A model generated the notes under the pieces. It was not told the origin of the DNA. It worked only from the letters and a program-made list of their open reading frames with translations, and did no database searches. 64,000 nucleotides of DNA from Bin5 sp034422415 (GTDB taxonomy: Bacteria; Chloroflexota; Anaerolineae; Caldilineales; Caldilineaceae). Positions within the stretch are counted from its first letter, which is position 1. Each line of letters opens with the position of its first letter. This document shows, in pieces, positions 56,362 to 64,000 of this stretch. The translations under genes and the position numbers were made by a program. Location of the stretch: positions 1,302,001-1,366,000 of the forward strand of contig OZ241871.1 of assembly GCA_965202955.1 (NCBI GenBank). The letters run 5' to 3'.

Positions 56362-56661
56362 CTATACACCGGAGACGAGCAGTTCTGACACGCATGTAGA
56401 AAGCGACTCCAGATTCTCGGCGCTGATTTTGGTTCGCAACGCTTTCTGCAGCATCGAACCGGACAGCGCCCTCTCCCAACAGCGGGCCTGCGGGTGGACA
56501 TATGCGCCGCGGCCGGCCCTCTTGCCGGTCTCATCCAGCACGACCCCATCGGCAACGCGTACCAGACGAAGCAATGTGCGCTTTCCTTCCGACTCGCGAC
56601 AGGCGATGCACATCCGCTGGGGAAAGCGCCGCGGTTTCGGTCCCTTTGCCCGTTTTGCCAT
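56362..56661 (-). CDS. rnpM: YlxR family RNA-binding protein (RNase P modulator RnpM)
   Basis: A 99-residue basic protein. Family signatures are PQRMCIACRESEGKRTLLRLVR and GRGAYVHPQARCWERAL. In Bacillus the YlxR protein binds RNase P RNA and tunes its activity. The gene follows nusA after 52 bp and is in the conserved nusA-ylxR-infB order. The N-terminal MAKRAKGPKPRRF adds more basic charge than usual. Confidence 0.92.
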   Translation of the reverse strand: MAKRAKGPKPRRFPQRMCIACRESEGKRTLLRLVRVADGVVLDETGKRAGRGAYVHPQARCWERALSGSMLQKALRTKISAENLESLSTCVSELLVSGV

Positions 56662-56713
56662 CTCGATATTGCGCTGTTGGCGCAGGCGCGGCCTCTGCTA
56701 TGTGCGGGCCGCG

Positions 56714-58570
56714 CTATGCGCCAAACTCCTCCTCTTCAAAGTCACCAAAGTCACGCGAGCGTCGCGTCCGCTGGCGTCTTGGCTGCTTCTTTGCCGGAGT
56801 CTGGCCGCCGCGGCGCCCCTTGCCGCGCTTGCCTTCCAGCTCGCTGAGTTCTTCAACGCTCTCTTCTGCCGCTTCAAGAGATTCGAGCAGTTCAGCCGGC
56901 ACCTCCAGATCATCCACAGAACCGAAATCGGCATCCGCCGGGCCCCCTTGGCGGCGAGCGGCCATCCGCTGGCGCAGCATATCCGCCGTAATCACCTGCG
57001 GCAGGTCCTCGGCCTGCAGTATGCTCGCTTCCGCCGATTCTTCCTCCGCTTCCGCGGTCTCAGGAGCCGGTTGTTCAATCTCCGCGCTCAGATCAAGCGC
57101 AGCTTCCTTCTCCTCTTCTTCCTCTGCGCGAGCGTCGTCCTCTTCGTCAGCCTTCTCGTCGAGGCCGACCGGCTCCTGCCCGGCAGTCGCGAAGTCGTCG
57201 AGAGATATGAGCGGCGGCTCTTCGTCGCGCACAGCCGCGGCCGCCCGCTCGAAAGCGCTCAACGCCTCCTCGGTGTCAACGCCGATGCCTCGCTCCTCAT
57301 CCTGCGCCGGCAAGGAATCGGGCAACTCGGTCGCCACGCCCTGATCGGTCGAGCGGTTGGCAGCATCCTGTTGCTGCAGCAGCGCTGCGGCTTGGCGGAA
57401 AGTATCTTCGCTTGTTGTCGATTCGTCTTTTTCGCGCAGGATCTGCTCCGCCATGCTGAGCAGGTCCTGTTCTCCGGCCGCATGCTGTGCCTGCTCGGCC
57501 GCCAGCAGGTCCAGCCCTTCTTCGCGGGCTTCACTTTCGCTCTTTATGTCGATGCGCCATCCGGTAAGTTTGGCTGCCAAGCGGGCATTCTGCCCGGCTT
57601 TGCCGATCGCCAGGCTGAGCTGTCGATCCGGCACAATGACAATTGCAGTCTTGATGTTGCTGTCTTCTTCCAGGATAACGCTCTGTACTTTGGCCGGGCC
57701 GAGCGCATTGGAGATGTAGGTGCGGAGATTGCCGCTCCACTCGACAACATCGATCTTTTCGCCGGCCAACTCAGTCACGATGTTCTGAATGCGCAGGCCG
57801 CGCATCCCCACACAGCTGCCGACCGGGTCCACGCCGGGCAGCGTCGCCATCACCGCTACTTTGCTGCGTGCGCCCGGCTCGCGCGATATGCCCTTGATCT
57901 CGACCGTGCCGTCGCGCACTTCCGGAATCTCCTGCTCCATGAGGCGGCGGAGGAGATCACGATGGGTGCGGCTCAGCTTGATCATCGGGCCGCGACTGCT
58001 GCGGTGAACGTCCACCACGTACAGACAGATGTAATCCCCGCGGCGCAGATTCTCGGTTGGGATCTGCTCCTCGCGCGGCAGCAGATTCTCATGTCTGTCA
58101 TCGATCAGAATCGTGACCGCGCCGGAGACGAGATCGATGCTACGAACCTGCGCGGTGATCGTCTCGCCCACTCTGTGGACAAAGTTCTCGTAAACAGTAT
58201 CCCGTTCGGCCTCGCGAATGCGCTGCAGAATTACCTGTTTGGCCGTCTGCGCCGCAATGCGGCCAAAATTGTCAGGCGTATTCTGCACCAGGACGACATC
58301 GCCCAATTCGGAAGACGGCTCCACCATTTTGGCATCTTCGAGCAGAATTTCGGTGTTCTCGTTGATAATGTCTTCGACGACCTCTTTTTCCGCAAACACC
58401 TTCATCTCGCCCGACGCCCGGTCCACTTCGGCGGTCACATTGGCTACCGAACCGTAATTGCGCTTGTAGGCAGAGATAAGCGCAGCCTCGATTGCATCGA
58501 AAATCACCTCGTTGTCGAGGTCCTTATCAACGGCAACCTGATTGATCCCGGCGATGAGTGCTTTAGACAT
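56714..58570 (-). CDS. nusA: Transcription factor NusA with long acidic C-terminal extension
   Basis: A 618-residue elongation/termination factor. The N-terminal RNA-polymerase-binding domain (1-130) is followed by S1 (about 135-200, GETITAQVRSIDLVSGAVTI) and two KH domains (about 230-345, with DPVGSCVGMRGLRIQNIVTEL and LAIGKAGQNARLAAKLTGW). After residue ~350 comes a ~270-residue tail, rich in Glu/Ala/Asp, ending with a basic patch (KRGKGRRGGQTPAKKQPRRQ, part) and an acidic tip. The tail is not the E. coli AR1-AR2 repeat type. rimP, usually upstream, is missing here. Confidence 0.95.
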   Translation of the reverse strand: MSKALIAGINQVAVDKDLDNEVIFDAIEAALISAYKRNYGSVANVTAEVDRASGEMKVFAEKEVVEDIINENTEILLEDAKMVEPSSELGDVVLVQNTPDNFGRIAAQTAKQVILQRIREAERDTVYENFVHRVGETITAQVRSIDLVSGAVTILIDDRHENLLPREEQIPTENLRRGDYICLYVVDVHRSSRGPMIKLSRTHRDLLRRLMEQEIPEVRDGTVEIKGISREPGARSKVAVMATLPGVDPVGSCVGMRGLRIQNIVTELAGEKIDVVEWSGNLRTYISNALGPAKVQSVILEEDSNIKTAIVIVPDRQLSLAIGKAGQNARLAAKLTGWRIDIKSESEAREEGLDLLAAEQAQHAAGEQDLLSMAEQILREKDESTTSEDTFRQAAALLQQQDAANRSTDQGVATELPDSLPAQDEERGIGVDTEEALSAFERAAAAVRDEEPPLISLDDFATAGQEPVGLDEKADEEDDARAEEEEEKEAALDLSAEIEQPAPETAEAEEESAEASILQAEDLPQVITADMLRQRMAARRQGGPADADFGSVDDLEVPAELLESLEAAEESVEELSELEGKRGKGRRGGQTPAKKQPRRQRTRRSRDFGDFEEEEFGA

Positions 58571-58895
58571 TTTTGTTCAACCATTCCTGACAAGGTGTAA
58601 GGCGCAGCAAGATGGCCACCGCAAAACCGAAACACAGATGCTAAACAGACAAGCGCTCCGATTCGATATTGCCGGCAACGACTCGGTAGAACAAGAAAAG
58701 TGGGCGGAACCCACTTCCAGAGACACGATTCTATCGAATCATTCAAACCAATGACGACTGACAATCAGTATAACAGATGGCGGGTAAGAGATCAACTTCG
58801 CTGGAGGCGGGGGTGTTCCCTGTACGATTACAGGCGATTCAGACAAACGCACACAGTCCCACTCTGACCGTCCACCGGATTCTACACACCGGCTT
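58571..58895. other. nusA leader and spacer, no gene
   Basis: 325 bp between nusA and the methyltransferase gene. It contains the nusA promoter and about 190 nt of leader, which includes the inverted repeat GATTC-GATA-GAATC near 58729-58742. No rimP is present. Confidence 0.5.
58767..58795 (-). promoter_or_regulatory. Promoter of the nusA operon
   Basis: Minus strand TTGATC (58795-58790), 17-bp spacer, TATACT (58772-58767). It lies about 190 bp before the nusA start. Confidence 0.7.
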
Positions 58896-59669
58896 TCACG
58901 GCTTGCGGGCGATAAAGATCAGGCGTTCGCTGTGCGGGTGAAACGGGCTGCCGTCGAAGTCGCCCAGCAGATCATCGACGGCGAACCCGGCCTTTTCGAG
59001 CAGCCGGCAGCCCTCGTCGGGCCACCAGAAGCGGAGCGGGAAGGAGATCCGAGTCTGCGCGCTGCGCCCGTCAGGGAATAACTCCTCATAGATGAAAAGC
59101 GTGTGCTGGAGCTGGCGGGCCGCGTCCAGGGAACGGGTCGTCCACTTCAACACCTGGGTGTTGCGTTGCGCGTCCTGCCAGCGATCGGCCAGCTCCTGAA
59201 CGCCTGAAATCGACGCCAGATAGACCGTGTCCGGGTTGAAGAGATCGATCAGAAGCAGGCCGCCGGCGCGCAGATGCTGGTACGCGCATTCCAGCGCCTG
59301 CAGCTGCTCCGCCTGGGTCGTCAGGTGCATCAGCGTATTGCTTACGACGAAGACAAGGTCAAACGCGGTCTGCCCGAGTTGGAAGGCCGTCATATCCGCC
59401 TGTACCAATCCGATACGGGACGCGTGGCCGTGTTGCGCGGCCTTTGCGCGGGCGAGCGCCAGCAGCGCGCCGCTCCTGTCTATCCCGACCGGGTCACAGC
59501 CGGCGTCGGCCAGCGGGATCAGGACGCGACCGGTCCCGCAGCCAAGTTCCAGCGCGGCGCGGCCGGCTCGGTGGGCCGTCTGAACGACAAGCGGAATGTC
59601 GTCGGCAAAGTTGCGGTAGTCGCCGTCGTAGAATCGGGCGAAAGCATCGAAGTCTACGCGCCCGGACAT
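58896..59669 (-). CDS. Class I SAM-dependent methyltransferase
   Basis: A 257-residue methyltransferase with a standard Rossmann core. Motif I is ALELGCGTGRVLIPLADAG, the acidic residue binding the SAM ribose is in DPVGIDRSG, motif II region QADMTAFQLGQTAFDLVFVVSNTLMHL, and a later GGLLLIDLFNPDT. A beta insertion (TRISFPLRFWWPDEG) may form the acceptor site. The acceptor is unknown. The gene is a single unit upstream of nusA and divergent from greA. Confidence 0.85.
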   Translation of the reverse strand: MSGRVDFDAFARFYDGDYRNFADDIPLVVQTAHRAGRAALELGCGTGRVLIPLADAGCDPVGIDRSGALLALARAKAAQHGHASRIGLVQADMTAFQLGQTAFDLVFVVSNTLMHLTTQAEQLQALECAYQHLRAGGLLLIDLFNPDTVYLASISGVQELADRWQDAQRNTQVLKWTTRSLDAARQLQHTLFIYEELFPDGRSAQTRISFPLRFWWPDEGCRLLEKAGFAVDDLLGDFDGSPFHPHSERLIFIARKP

Positions 59670-59761
59670 CTGTCACAACCTCCACAAAACCGGCGGCCCG
59701 CAGCGGACGGTCCGCCGTACACGGCGCGGCGGTAGGTACTGTTCACCAAGCGCCCCTGTTT

Positions 59762-59790
59762 TTGCGCCGTTCAGGCAATTGGTCTATAAT
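59762..59790 (+). promoter_or_regulatory. Promoter of greA
   Basis: TTGCGC (59762-59767), 17-bp spacer, consensus TATAAT (59785-59790). Predicted start about 59797, giving a leader of about 147 nt. Confidence 0.75.
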
Positions 59791-59814
59791 CGTACCGGAT
59801 AAAGAGTTGCATGT

Positions 59815-59897
59815 GCCCCTGCCCAAGGGGGGCGGTGCCGACCTGGTTAATCGGGTCGGCGTTTACTTTCATGGGGCCGCTTCGACGGCAGCGGCCC
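59815..59897 (+). promoter_or_regulatory. Structured greA leader with three hairpins
   Basis: Hairpin 1: CCCCT (59816-59820) with AGGGG (59826-59830). Hairpin 2: GCCGACC (59837-59843) with GGTCGGC (59854-59860). Hairpin 3: GGGCCGCT (59874-59881) with AGCGGCCC (59890-59897). They are consecutive in the leader. No T run follows any, so simple termination is not obvious. Confidence 0.6.
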
Positions 59898-59943
59898 GAC
59901 CATAGGCGCGAAATACGCCGCGCGCAATCAGCGAGCGAAAACC

Positions 59944-60420
59944 ATGAGTGAAAGCCCAGTTTACCTGACCCAAAGTGGCCTGGATGCTCTGCAGGAGGAG
60001 TTGGATTATCTTGTCGGTGAGCGACGACAGGAGATTGCCCAACAGATCGCCGAAGCCAAGGCTGAAGGCGATTTGAGAGAAAATGCCGGCTATGACGAGG
60101 CCAAAAACGCACAGGCATTTGTCGAGGGGCGTATCCGCGAGTTGAAGGTCAAGATCCATAATGCGCAGATTATCGACGAATCTGAGACTCCGGACAACCT
60201 GGTGGCTCTGGGGCGCCGCGTTGTCGTGCGCGAAAACGGCTACGACGACGAAGAGGTCTACACGATCGTTGGCTCGACCGAAACCGATCCGACCAACGGA
60301 CGCATCAGCAACGAAAGCCCGATCGGCAAGGCATTGATCGGCCGTACCGCGGGCGACGTGGTGCGCGTCGAGGCGCCGGCAGGAGAGATCGAGTTCGAGA
60401 TCGTCCGCGTTGAAGGCTGA
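59944..60420 (+). CDS. greA: Transcription elongation factor GreA
   Basis: A 158-residue factor that lets stalled RNA polymerase cleave its backtracked transcript. The N-terminal coiled coil has LTQSGLDALQEELDYLVGERR and the tip EAKAEGDLRENAGYDEAKNAQ with the two acidic catalytic residues. The C-terminal FKBP-like domain has VGSTETDPTNGRISNESPIGKALIGR. lysS begins 59 bp later, an order also seen in other bacteria. Confidence 0.97.
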   Translation: MSESPVYLTQSGLDALQEELDYLVGERRQEIAQQIAEAKAEGDLRENAGYDEAKNAQAFVEGRIRELKVKIHNAQIIDESETPDNLVALGRRVVVRENGYDDEEVYTIVGSTETDPTNGRISNESPIGKALIGRTAGDVVRVEAPAGEIEFEIVRVEG

Positions 60421-60479
60421 ATGTCTCCCCATTCAATGACAGCCATTGATGGACGGCGCGCCGGCCAGGAGCAGGTATT

Positions 60480-62054
60480 GTGAAAAATGCCAGCCAGTTG
60501 TTCGACCCTGAAAATCTGAGCGACCAGGAGCAGAGCCGCCTGCAGAAGCTGAACGCATTGCGGGCGCGCGGGATCGACCCCTATCCGGCGCGTGTCAAGC
60601 GTACCCATTCGATCGCCGATGCCCGCGCGCTCCATCACGACGGCGCCGCCCGGCAACCGACCGTGAGTGTGGCCGGCCGGCTCAAGCGCATCCGCGTGAT
60701 GGGAAAGGTGAGCTTCGCCGATCTGGATGATGGCAGCGCCCAGATCCAGCTCTTCGTCCAGCGGGACAACCTGCCTGACGGCTGGTACAACGGGGTGTGG
60801 AAGCGGCTTGTCGATCTGGGTGATTTCGTCAGCGCAACCGGGGCGCTGTCGGTAACCCGCAGCGGCGAGCTGAGCGTCACCGTTGACGAGATCGACTTCC
60901 TGGCAAAAGCGCTCAAGCCGATGCCGGACAAATGGCATGGCGTGCGCGATCCGGAGGTCCGCTATCGCCGGCGATACGTCGACCTGCTGGCCAATGAAGA
61001 GGCGCGTGACCTTTTCCGTGCGCGGGCCGCTGTCGTGCGCGCGCTGCGCGCCTATCTGGACGACGCCGGCTTCCTGGAGGTCGAGACGCCGATCCTGCAA
61101 CCGCTCTACGGCGGCGCGGCCGCACAGCCCTTCATCACCCACCACAATCAGCTCCGCCAGGACCTTTACCTGCGCATCAGCTTCGAGCTGTATCTGAAGC
61201 GGCTGATTGTCGGCGGCTTTCCCGCGGTCTACGAGATCGGGCGCGACTTCCGCAACGAGGGCGTCAGCTTCAAGCACAATCCCGAATTCACACAGCTCGA
61301 ATTTTACGAGGCATACGCCGACTATGAAGATGTAATGCGGCGCACTGAAGAGATGGTCGCCTTCACCGCCGAACAGGTGACCGGCAGTCCGATCGTCGAC
61401 TGGCAGGGGCATATGATCGACTTCTCGCCCCCGTGGCCGCGCCTCCCCCTACGTCAGGCGATCCTGGAGGCGTCCGGCATCGACTACGAGCAGTTTACCG
61501 ATGCGGACAGCCTGCGCGCGCAGATGCGCGGCCGCGGAATCGAAGCCGCGTCCGAGGCGAATTGGGGCAGACTGGTGGACCAGCTGCTCACGAAGTTTTG
61601 CGAGCATGCGCTCATACAGCCCACTTTTCTGGTCGATTACCCGCGCGATCTCAGTCCCCTGGCGAAGGGGATGCCGGATGATGAACGCATGGTTGAGCGT
61701 TTCGAAGGTTTTGCCGCGGGGATGGAGCTCTGTAACGCATTCACCGAGCTGAACGATCCCGTCGACCAGTTGCAGCGCTTTCTCGACGAAAGCTACCGGG
61801 CGACGCATGGCGATGAGGAGGCGCATCCGGTCGACGTCGATTACGTCGAGGCGCTCAGCTATGGGATGCCACCGACGGGCGGCTTCGGCATGGGCATAGA
61901 CCGCCTGACGATGCTGCTCACCGACCGCGACACGATTCGCGAGGTGATCCTGTTCCCCCACCTGCGCGAGCTCGACGACATCCCCCGCGACGCCGCGGAC
62001 GAGCCGGAGGCGTCTGACGAAGTGGCGGTACAGGCCGGCAGCGGCGCCGAATAG
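60480..62054 (+). CDS. lysS: Lysine--tRNA ligase, class II
   Basis: A 524-residue synthetase. The N-terminal OB-fold anticodon domain has VSVAGRLKRIRVMGKVSFADL. Motif 1 region: LEVETPILQPLYGGAAAQPF; motif 2: YEIGRDFRNEGVSFKHNPEFTQLE; motif 3: GMPPTGGFGMGIDRLTMLL. It starts with GTG 60480, preceded by AGGAG. The last 20 residues are an acidic tail. Gene order greA-lysS suggests one transcript. Confidence 0.96.
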   Translation: MKNASQLFDPENLSDQEQSRLQKLNALRARGIDPYPARVKRTHSIADARALHHDGAARQPTVSVAGRLKRIRVMGKVSFADLDDGSAQIQLFVQRDNLPDGWYNGVWKRLVDLGDFVSATGALSVTRSGELSVTVDEIDFLAKALKPMPDKWHGVRDPEVRYRRRYVDLLANEEARDLFRARAAVVRALRAYLDDAGFLEVETPILQPLYGGAAAQPFITHHNQLRQDLYLRISFELYLKRLIVGGFPAVYEIGRDFRNEGVSFKHNPEFTQLEFYEAYADYEDVMRRTEEMVAFTAEQVTGSPIVDWQGHMIDFSPPWPRLPLRQAILEASGIDYEQFTDADSLRAQMRGRGIEAASEANWGRLVDQLLTKFCEHALIQPTFLVDYPRDLSPLAKGMPDDERMVERFEGFAAGMELCNAFTELNDPVDQLQRFLDESYRATHGDEEAHPVDVDYVEALSYGMPPTGGFGMGIDRLTMLLTDRDTIREVILFPHLRELDDIPRDAADEPEASDEVAVQAGSGAE

Positions 62055-62143
62055 GCTGGACGCGAAGGCAAGACTGCCGCACAGCGGAGGCATATCGCAC
62101 TGCAGTTGGACGATTTGAGCCGTTCGGAAATGGGTATTCGTAT

Positions 62144-62171
62144 TTGCCGCCTTCCGAATTCATGGTATAAT
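62144..62171 (+). promoter_or_regulatory. Promoter of tatA
   Basis: TTGCCG (62144-62149), 16-bp spacer, consensus TATAAT (62166-62171), about 70 bp before the ATG. Confidence 0.6.
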
Positions 62172-62225
62172 GCAGCGGCTGAGAACGAAAGACCAACACC
62201 GACGATGCGCTCCGCATTTTTGTGA

Positions 62226-62240
62226 GCTAAGGAGCTTAGC
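62226..62240 (+). promoter_or_regulatory. Hairpin holding the tatA ribosome-binding site
   Basis: GCTAAG-GAG-CTTAGC (62226-62240) is a perfect 6-bp inverted repeat. The Shine-Dalgarno AAGGAG (62229-62234) is inside it, and the ATG is two bases further on. Confidence 0.6.
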
Positions 62241-62242
62241 AC

Positions 62243-62521
62243 ATGCTATCTTTAGGAACATCTGAGTTGTCCCTGTTTCTGCTTGGTCCGACGCTGGGGC
62301 CGACAGAGTTGATCCTGATCCTGGTAATTGTCGTTATTTTCTTTGGCGTTGGACGGCTGCCGGAAGTGTTCGGTGGCCTAGGCAAAGGCATTCGCGAGTT
62401 CCGCCGGGCCGCCAAGGATGGGGAGGAGGAGGAAGACTCAGAGCAGGCAGATGCACCCCCCGCTGAGGAGAGCGCTGAGCCTGCAGTGGCTTCGGAGGCA
62501 AATCCACCGGAAAAAGCATGA
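62243..62521 (+). CDS. tatA: Sec-independent protein translocase subunit TatA/E
   Basis: A 92-residue single-pass pore-forming subunit of the twin-arginine system. The N-terminal ~18 residues are longer than usual. The membrane helix ELILILVIVVIFFGVGRLPE and the amphipathic helix GGLGKGIREFRRAAKD are typical, with the FG and LPE turn. The tail is acidic. No tatC or tatB gene is near, so the other subunits lie elsewhere. The ribosome site sits in a hairpin. Confidence 0.93.
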   Translation: MLSLGTSELSLFLLGPTLGPTELILILVIVVIFFGVGRLPEVFGGLGKGIREFRRAAKDGEEEEDSEQADAPPAEESAEPAVASEANPPEKA

Positions 62522-62592
62522 CAGCGGCTGCGCTGACAACGCGGCCTTTCCTGTTTTGCCACACTTTTTGCATCTGATCTTCGTGCGTAGCG

Positions 62593-62626
62593 GCCCGGTA
62601 CCTTCGCTCGGTGTTCGGGCTTTTTT
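62593..62626 (+). terminator. Rho-independent terminator after tatA
   Basis: GCCCG (62593-62597) with CGGGC (62616-62620), inner ACC/GGT pairing, followed by T6. Confidence 0.8.
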
Positions 62627-62642
62627 GTCTGCGCATGGGTAG

Positions 62643-62658
62643 CGCCGCCGCGGCGGCG
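62643..62658. repeat. Perfect 16-bp GC palindrome before secG
   Basis: CGCCGCCG joined directly to CGGCGGCG. It lies in the ~100-bp spacer between the tatA terminator and secG. It has no clear role, and simple GC-codon-like composition could produce it. Confidence 0.6.
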
Positions 62659-62725
62659 ACTGAACTGCAACCGGCTGCCGAGACGTGCAGCGAACCGCTG
62701 GACGCTGAATTTTCTGAGGTGAACG

Positions 62726-62944
62726 ATGGATGTTTTCTTAATGATCGCAACTGTGATTATTGCCATCACCTTGATCGGCATCGTCCTGTTGCAGGGTCAG
62801 GGTAGCGGCCTCGGTACTGCCTTCGGCGGCGATGCCGGGATCCATCGCACGCGCCGCGGCGTGGAAAAGACGATGTTCAATTTGACGCTGACGCTGGCGT
62901 CTCTCTTTCTCCTGCTCAGTCTGGTGACCGTTGCCCTTCATTAG
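62726..62944 (+). CDS. secG: Preprotein translocase subunit SecG
   Basis: A 72-residue membrane protein of the SecYEG channel. Two helices, MIATVIIAITLIGIVLLQ and FNLTLTLASLFLLLSLVTVAL, flank the family loop QGQGSGLGTAFGGDAGIHRTRRGVEK. GAGGTGA lies before the ATG. Complete by length. Confidence 0.94.
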   Translation: MDVFLMIATVIIAITLIGIVLLQGQGSGLGTAFGGDAGIHRTRRGVEKTMFNLTLTLASLFLLLSLVTVALH

Positions 62945-63027
62945 CGGTCGTTAGTCGTCAGTTTTTAATTTTCAGCAGTGGTCCAGGGCAGGTTTGCGGG
63001 CAGTTGCTGGAGACTAGAAACTTTCCC

Positions 63028-64000
63028 ATGACGGATCAACAGTCCTTCGATAGGTCGGCCAATCCAGGGCCGCAGAGCGCCCCCCCTCCGCCTCGCCTGC
63101 ACTCGACGCCATCAGGATATCCGCCGGGGCCGGCCGCGCTGCCGGAGTCGTCCCCGCCATTGGGCCGTTACATTCGCTGGCAGCTGCTGCTGGCGGTCGT
63201 TGGCATCGCCCTGCTGACCCTCCTGATGGGCGTTACGGCATACAACGTCTCGACCACCCTGGTCCCGGAGCGGGGCGGCGTCTTCCGCGAAGGCGTCGCC
63301 GGCAACCCACAATACATCAACCCGCTCCTGTGCCACACACATGACATCGACCGCGACCTGTGCAGACTCCTCTTCCGCGGCCTGACCCGCCTCGATCAAC
63401 GGGGGCAGGTGATGCCTGACCTGGCCGAGTCCTGGTCCGTCCCGGATGGGCTCGCCTATACCTTTCGCCTGAAAGAAGATCAGTACTGGCACGACGGCAA
63501 TCCCGTAACGATCGATGATGTGCTGTTTACGATCGAGATGATGCAAAGCCCGGATTCGCCGATCCTGCCCGACCTGGCCGAGCTGTGGCGCTCCGTCACG
63601 GTCGAACGGGTCGATGACCGCGCCGTACGTCTCCTGCTCGACGAACCGTTTGCGCCATTCCTCCAATTCACGACGGTCGGGCTGCTGCCGAAACATATCT
63701 GGCAAAACGTCCCTCCGGCCGAGTTGCGCGAGAGCCCATACAATCTGCACCCGGTGGGCAACGGCCCGATGCGGGTGACCTCCGCCTCCGCCCAGCTATT
63801 GCGCCTCGAACGCAATCCGTACTCGGGTGAAGAGATGCCCATGATCTCCGCCCTGGAGTTTCACTTCTATCCCGACTACCCTTCGATCTATGCCGCCTAT
63901 GCCGACGGCGAACTCGACGGCGTGAGCCAGGTGTTGCAGGACGATATCCAGCTGGTCCAGGAGCGGACCGATCTGCAGCTGTTCTCCGCGCCGTTGTCGA
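63028..64000 (+). CDS. Membrane-anchored peptide ABC transporter substrate-binding protein, partial
   Basis: About 324 N-terminal residues of a family 5 solute-binding protein (oligopeptide/dipeptide type); the rest is past the right edge. A Pro-rich cytoplasmic N-terminus (1-45) precedes one transmembrane helix (about 52-74, LLLAVVGIALLTLLMGVTAY). The binding domain then shows NPQYINPLLC, LLFRGLTRLDQRGQVMPDLAESW and YTFRLKEDQYWHDGNPVTIDDVLF, all family marks. ATG 63028 is in frame and no better start is seen. A transmembrane anchor in place of a cleavable signal is unusual for this family. Confidence 0.88.
   Translation, partial: MTDQQSFDRSANPGPQSAPPPPRLHSTPSGYPPGPAALPESSPPLGRYIRWQLLLAVVGIALLTLLMGVTAYNVSTTLVPERGGVFREGVAGNPQYINPLLCHTHDIDRDLCRLLFRGLTRLDQRGQVMPDLAESWSVPDGLAYTFRLKEDQYWHDGNPVTIDDVLFTIEMMQSPDSPILPDLAELWRSVTVERVDDRAVRLLLDEPFAPFLQFTTVGLLPKHIWQNVPPAELRESPYNLHPVGNGPMRVTSASAQLLRLERNPYSGEEMPMISALEFHFYPDYPSIYAAYADGELDGVSQVLQDDIQLVQERTDLQLFSAPLS

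Noticed and set aside
56222..58600. 792-codon open frame on the plus strand
   Set aside because: It lies antisense to nusA and rnpM, which are certain from their motifs. The frame is open because of GC-rich codon bias on the other strand.

Overview
The window is 64 kb of GC-rich bacterial chromosome, densely packed with housekeeping genes on both strands. I see no prophage, insertion sequence or CRISPR array. Several traits suggest a Chloroflexota bacterium, possibly of the Caldilineae/Anaerolineae kind (inference, not proven): long Thr-Pro linkers in extracellular proteins, a eukaryote-type UDP-glucose pyrophosphorylase, DUF3179 and FemX-type proteins, a CX3C half-finger in DnaG, and frequent GTG/TTG starts.

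Layout. 1-5.6 kb: a truncated MFS permease with a TetR regulator, then hflX, a D-2-hydroxyacid dehydrogenase and citrate synthase. 5.6-14.8 kb: DNA and RNA maintenance (recG, degV-like, rpmB, rlmN, a HAD phosphatase, recJ and a DEDD-nuclease/TPR protein). 15-20.7 kb: bactofilin, an SCP2-domain protein, the dnaG-rpoD operon behind a consensus promoter, a strong terminator and tRNA-Asn. 20.9-24.8 kb is the accessory-looking part: a VOC protein, a decayed epimerase pseudogene, a Fic protein whose promoter is studded with helically phased repeats, and a 54-residue membrane protein with its own promoter and terminator. 24.8-30.3 kb: a DUF3179 lipoprotein and a three-gene envelope module of unknown function. 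30.7-39.3 kb: gamma-glutamyltransferase, UGPase, a double-length FemX protein, modA-modB without modC, and glutamate formimidoyltransferase. 39.6-46.9 kb: two polysaccharide genes, CIRCE-hrcA-grpE, a GNAT protein, a holin-like membrane protein, and a pseudogene made by internal deletion of an sbcD-sbcC pair. 46.9-58.8 kb: the nusA-rnpM-infB-rbfA-nrnA-truB-ribF cluster on the minus strand, followed by a cytochrome/propeller lipoprotein and a glycosyltransferase. 58.9-64 kb: a methyltransferase, greA with a structured leader, lysS, tatA, secG and the start of a membrane-anchored peptide-binding protein.

Most genes act in information processing (replication initiation, transcription, ribosome maturation, translation, recombination) or in building the envelope. 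The least explained elements are the Fic promoter repeats, the small membrane protein, the three-gene envelope module, the tandem FemX fusion and the two decayed loci.
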